Below the pieces are notes generated by a model that saw only the letters and a program-made list of their open reading frames with translations, made no database searches and was not told where the DNA came from. Below, piece by piece: positions 6,064 through 6,164 of a stretch of DNA of 6,164 nucleotides. The position numbers and the translations under genes were made by a program. Source of the stretch: an uncultured Desulfohalobiaceae bacterium (GTDB lineage Bacteria; Desulfobacterota; Desulfovibrionia; Desulfovibrionales; Desulfonatronovibrionaceae). Position 1 is the stretch's first letter, and each line of letters starts with the position of its first letter. The stretch covers positions 1 through 6,164 of the forward strand of contig CAJXJU010000082.1 of NCBI GenBank assembly GCA_913055195.1, written 5' to 3'.

Positions 6064-6074
6064 TTTTGTGTCAA
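6046..6074 (-). promoter_or_regulatory. Sigma-70 promoter of the AAA_14/DUF4143 ATPase gene
   Basis: On the - strand, TTGACA (6069-6074, consensus -35) is followed by a 17-base spacer and TAAAAT (6046-6051, -10 with 5 of 6 matches). TGC directly before the -10 makes it an extended -10 promoter. The predicted start is near 6039, leaving a leader of about 24 bases before the ATG at 6015. This is the strongest promoter match in the window. Confidence 0.82.
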
Positions 6075-6112
6075 TGGTTTTTTGTTCATATCTCAGGGCT
6101 ATCTCATCTAAA

Positions 6113-6125
6113 TTCGAAATCCGAA
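6113..6125. repeat. Two-unit TTCGAA-type heptad repeat at the right edge
   Basis: TTCGAA (6113) and TCCGAA (6120) are spaced 7 bases apart. The 12-mer TCGAAATCCGAA (6114-6125) is an exact direct copy of 41-52. It lies upstream of the ATPase promoter and beside a hairpin. Same repeat family as the left-edge array, in the same orientation; non-coding. Confidence 0.6.
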
Positions 6126-6131
6126 TTCCTG

Positions 6132-6160
6132 CCCTGTTGAATTTTTTTCATTCAATAGGG
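6132..6160. terminator. Hairpin at the right edge, possible terminator of a gene outside the window
   Basis: CCCTGTTGAAT (6132-6142) pairs with ATTCAATAGGG (6150-6160): 11 pairs including one G-T, around a 7-base loop of six T and a C. The T run lies in the loop, not after the stem, and only four bases of window remain beyond it, so a tail cannot be judged. On the - strand nothing T-rich follows. It may end a gene to the right or be part of the repeat cluster. The stretch 6075-6131 between it and the ATPase promoter holds only the heptad repeat. Confidence 0.35.
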
Positions 6161-6164
6161 TCGA

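Overview
The window is AT-rich and carries one four-gene cluster on the + strand, followed by a convergent single gene on the - strand. The kinase is an inner-membrane protein with a predicted extracytoplasmic loop, and the regulator is a sigma-54 activator. Together with the tandem-domain universal stress proteins and the heptanucleotide repeats, this suggests a low-GC, probably anaerobic Gram-negative bacterium (Desulfobacterota-like or a similar lineage). No marker in the window settles the taxonomy, so that placement is an inference.

Layout: 1-158 is non-coding and holds a small palindrome, a 7-nt-periodic TTCGAA-type array and short dyads in front of the first gene. 159-965 and 1016-1870 are two Usp-fold proteins with degenerate nucleotide-binding loops. 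1925-3331 is a membrane sensor histidine kinase. 3391-4764 is its likely partner, an NtrC-family response regulator with receiver, AAA+ sigma-54 activator and Fis-type DNA-binding domains. The four genes run in the same direction with gaps of 50-59 bases, so they are probably one operon. A 17-bp hairpin at 4765-4801 separates this operon from the converging gene at 4789-6015 (-), an AAA_14/DUF4143 ATPase with its own near-consensus promoter and a dyad operator candidate. The right edge has another short TTCGAA-type repeat and a hairpin.

How it may work: a signal sensed by the kinase loop would drive phosphorylation of the regulator, which would activate sigma-54 promoters. I saw no convincing sigma-54 promoter here, so the targets are probably elsewhere. 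The Usp proteins, encoded first, may act as adaptors or effectors of the same response (inference).

The most striking feature is the kinase/regulator junction. It is made of fourteen purine-rich heptads (3301-3398) in which the kinase stop codon connects to the regulator start codon through an unbroken chain of overlapping ATGA/GTGA stop-start signals. This predicts a termination-reinitiation relay in which changes in 14-nt copy number would not break coupling between the two genes.
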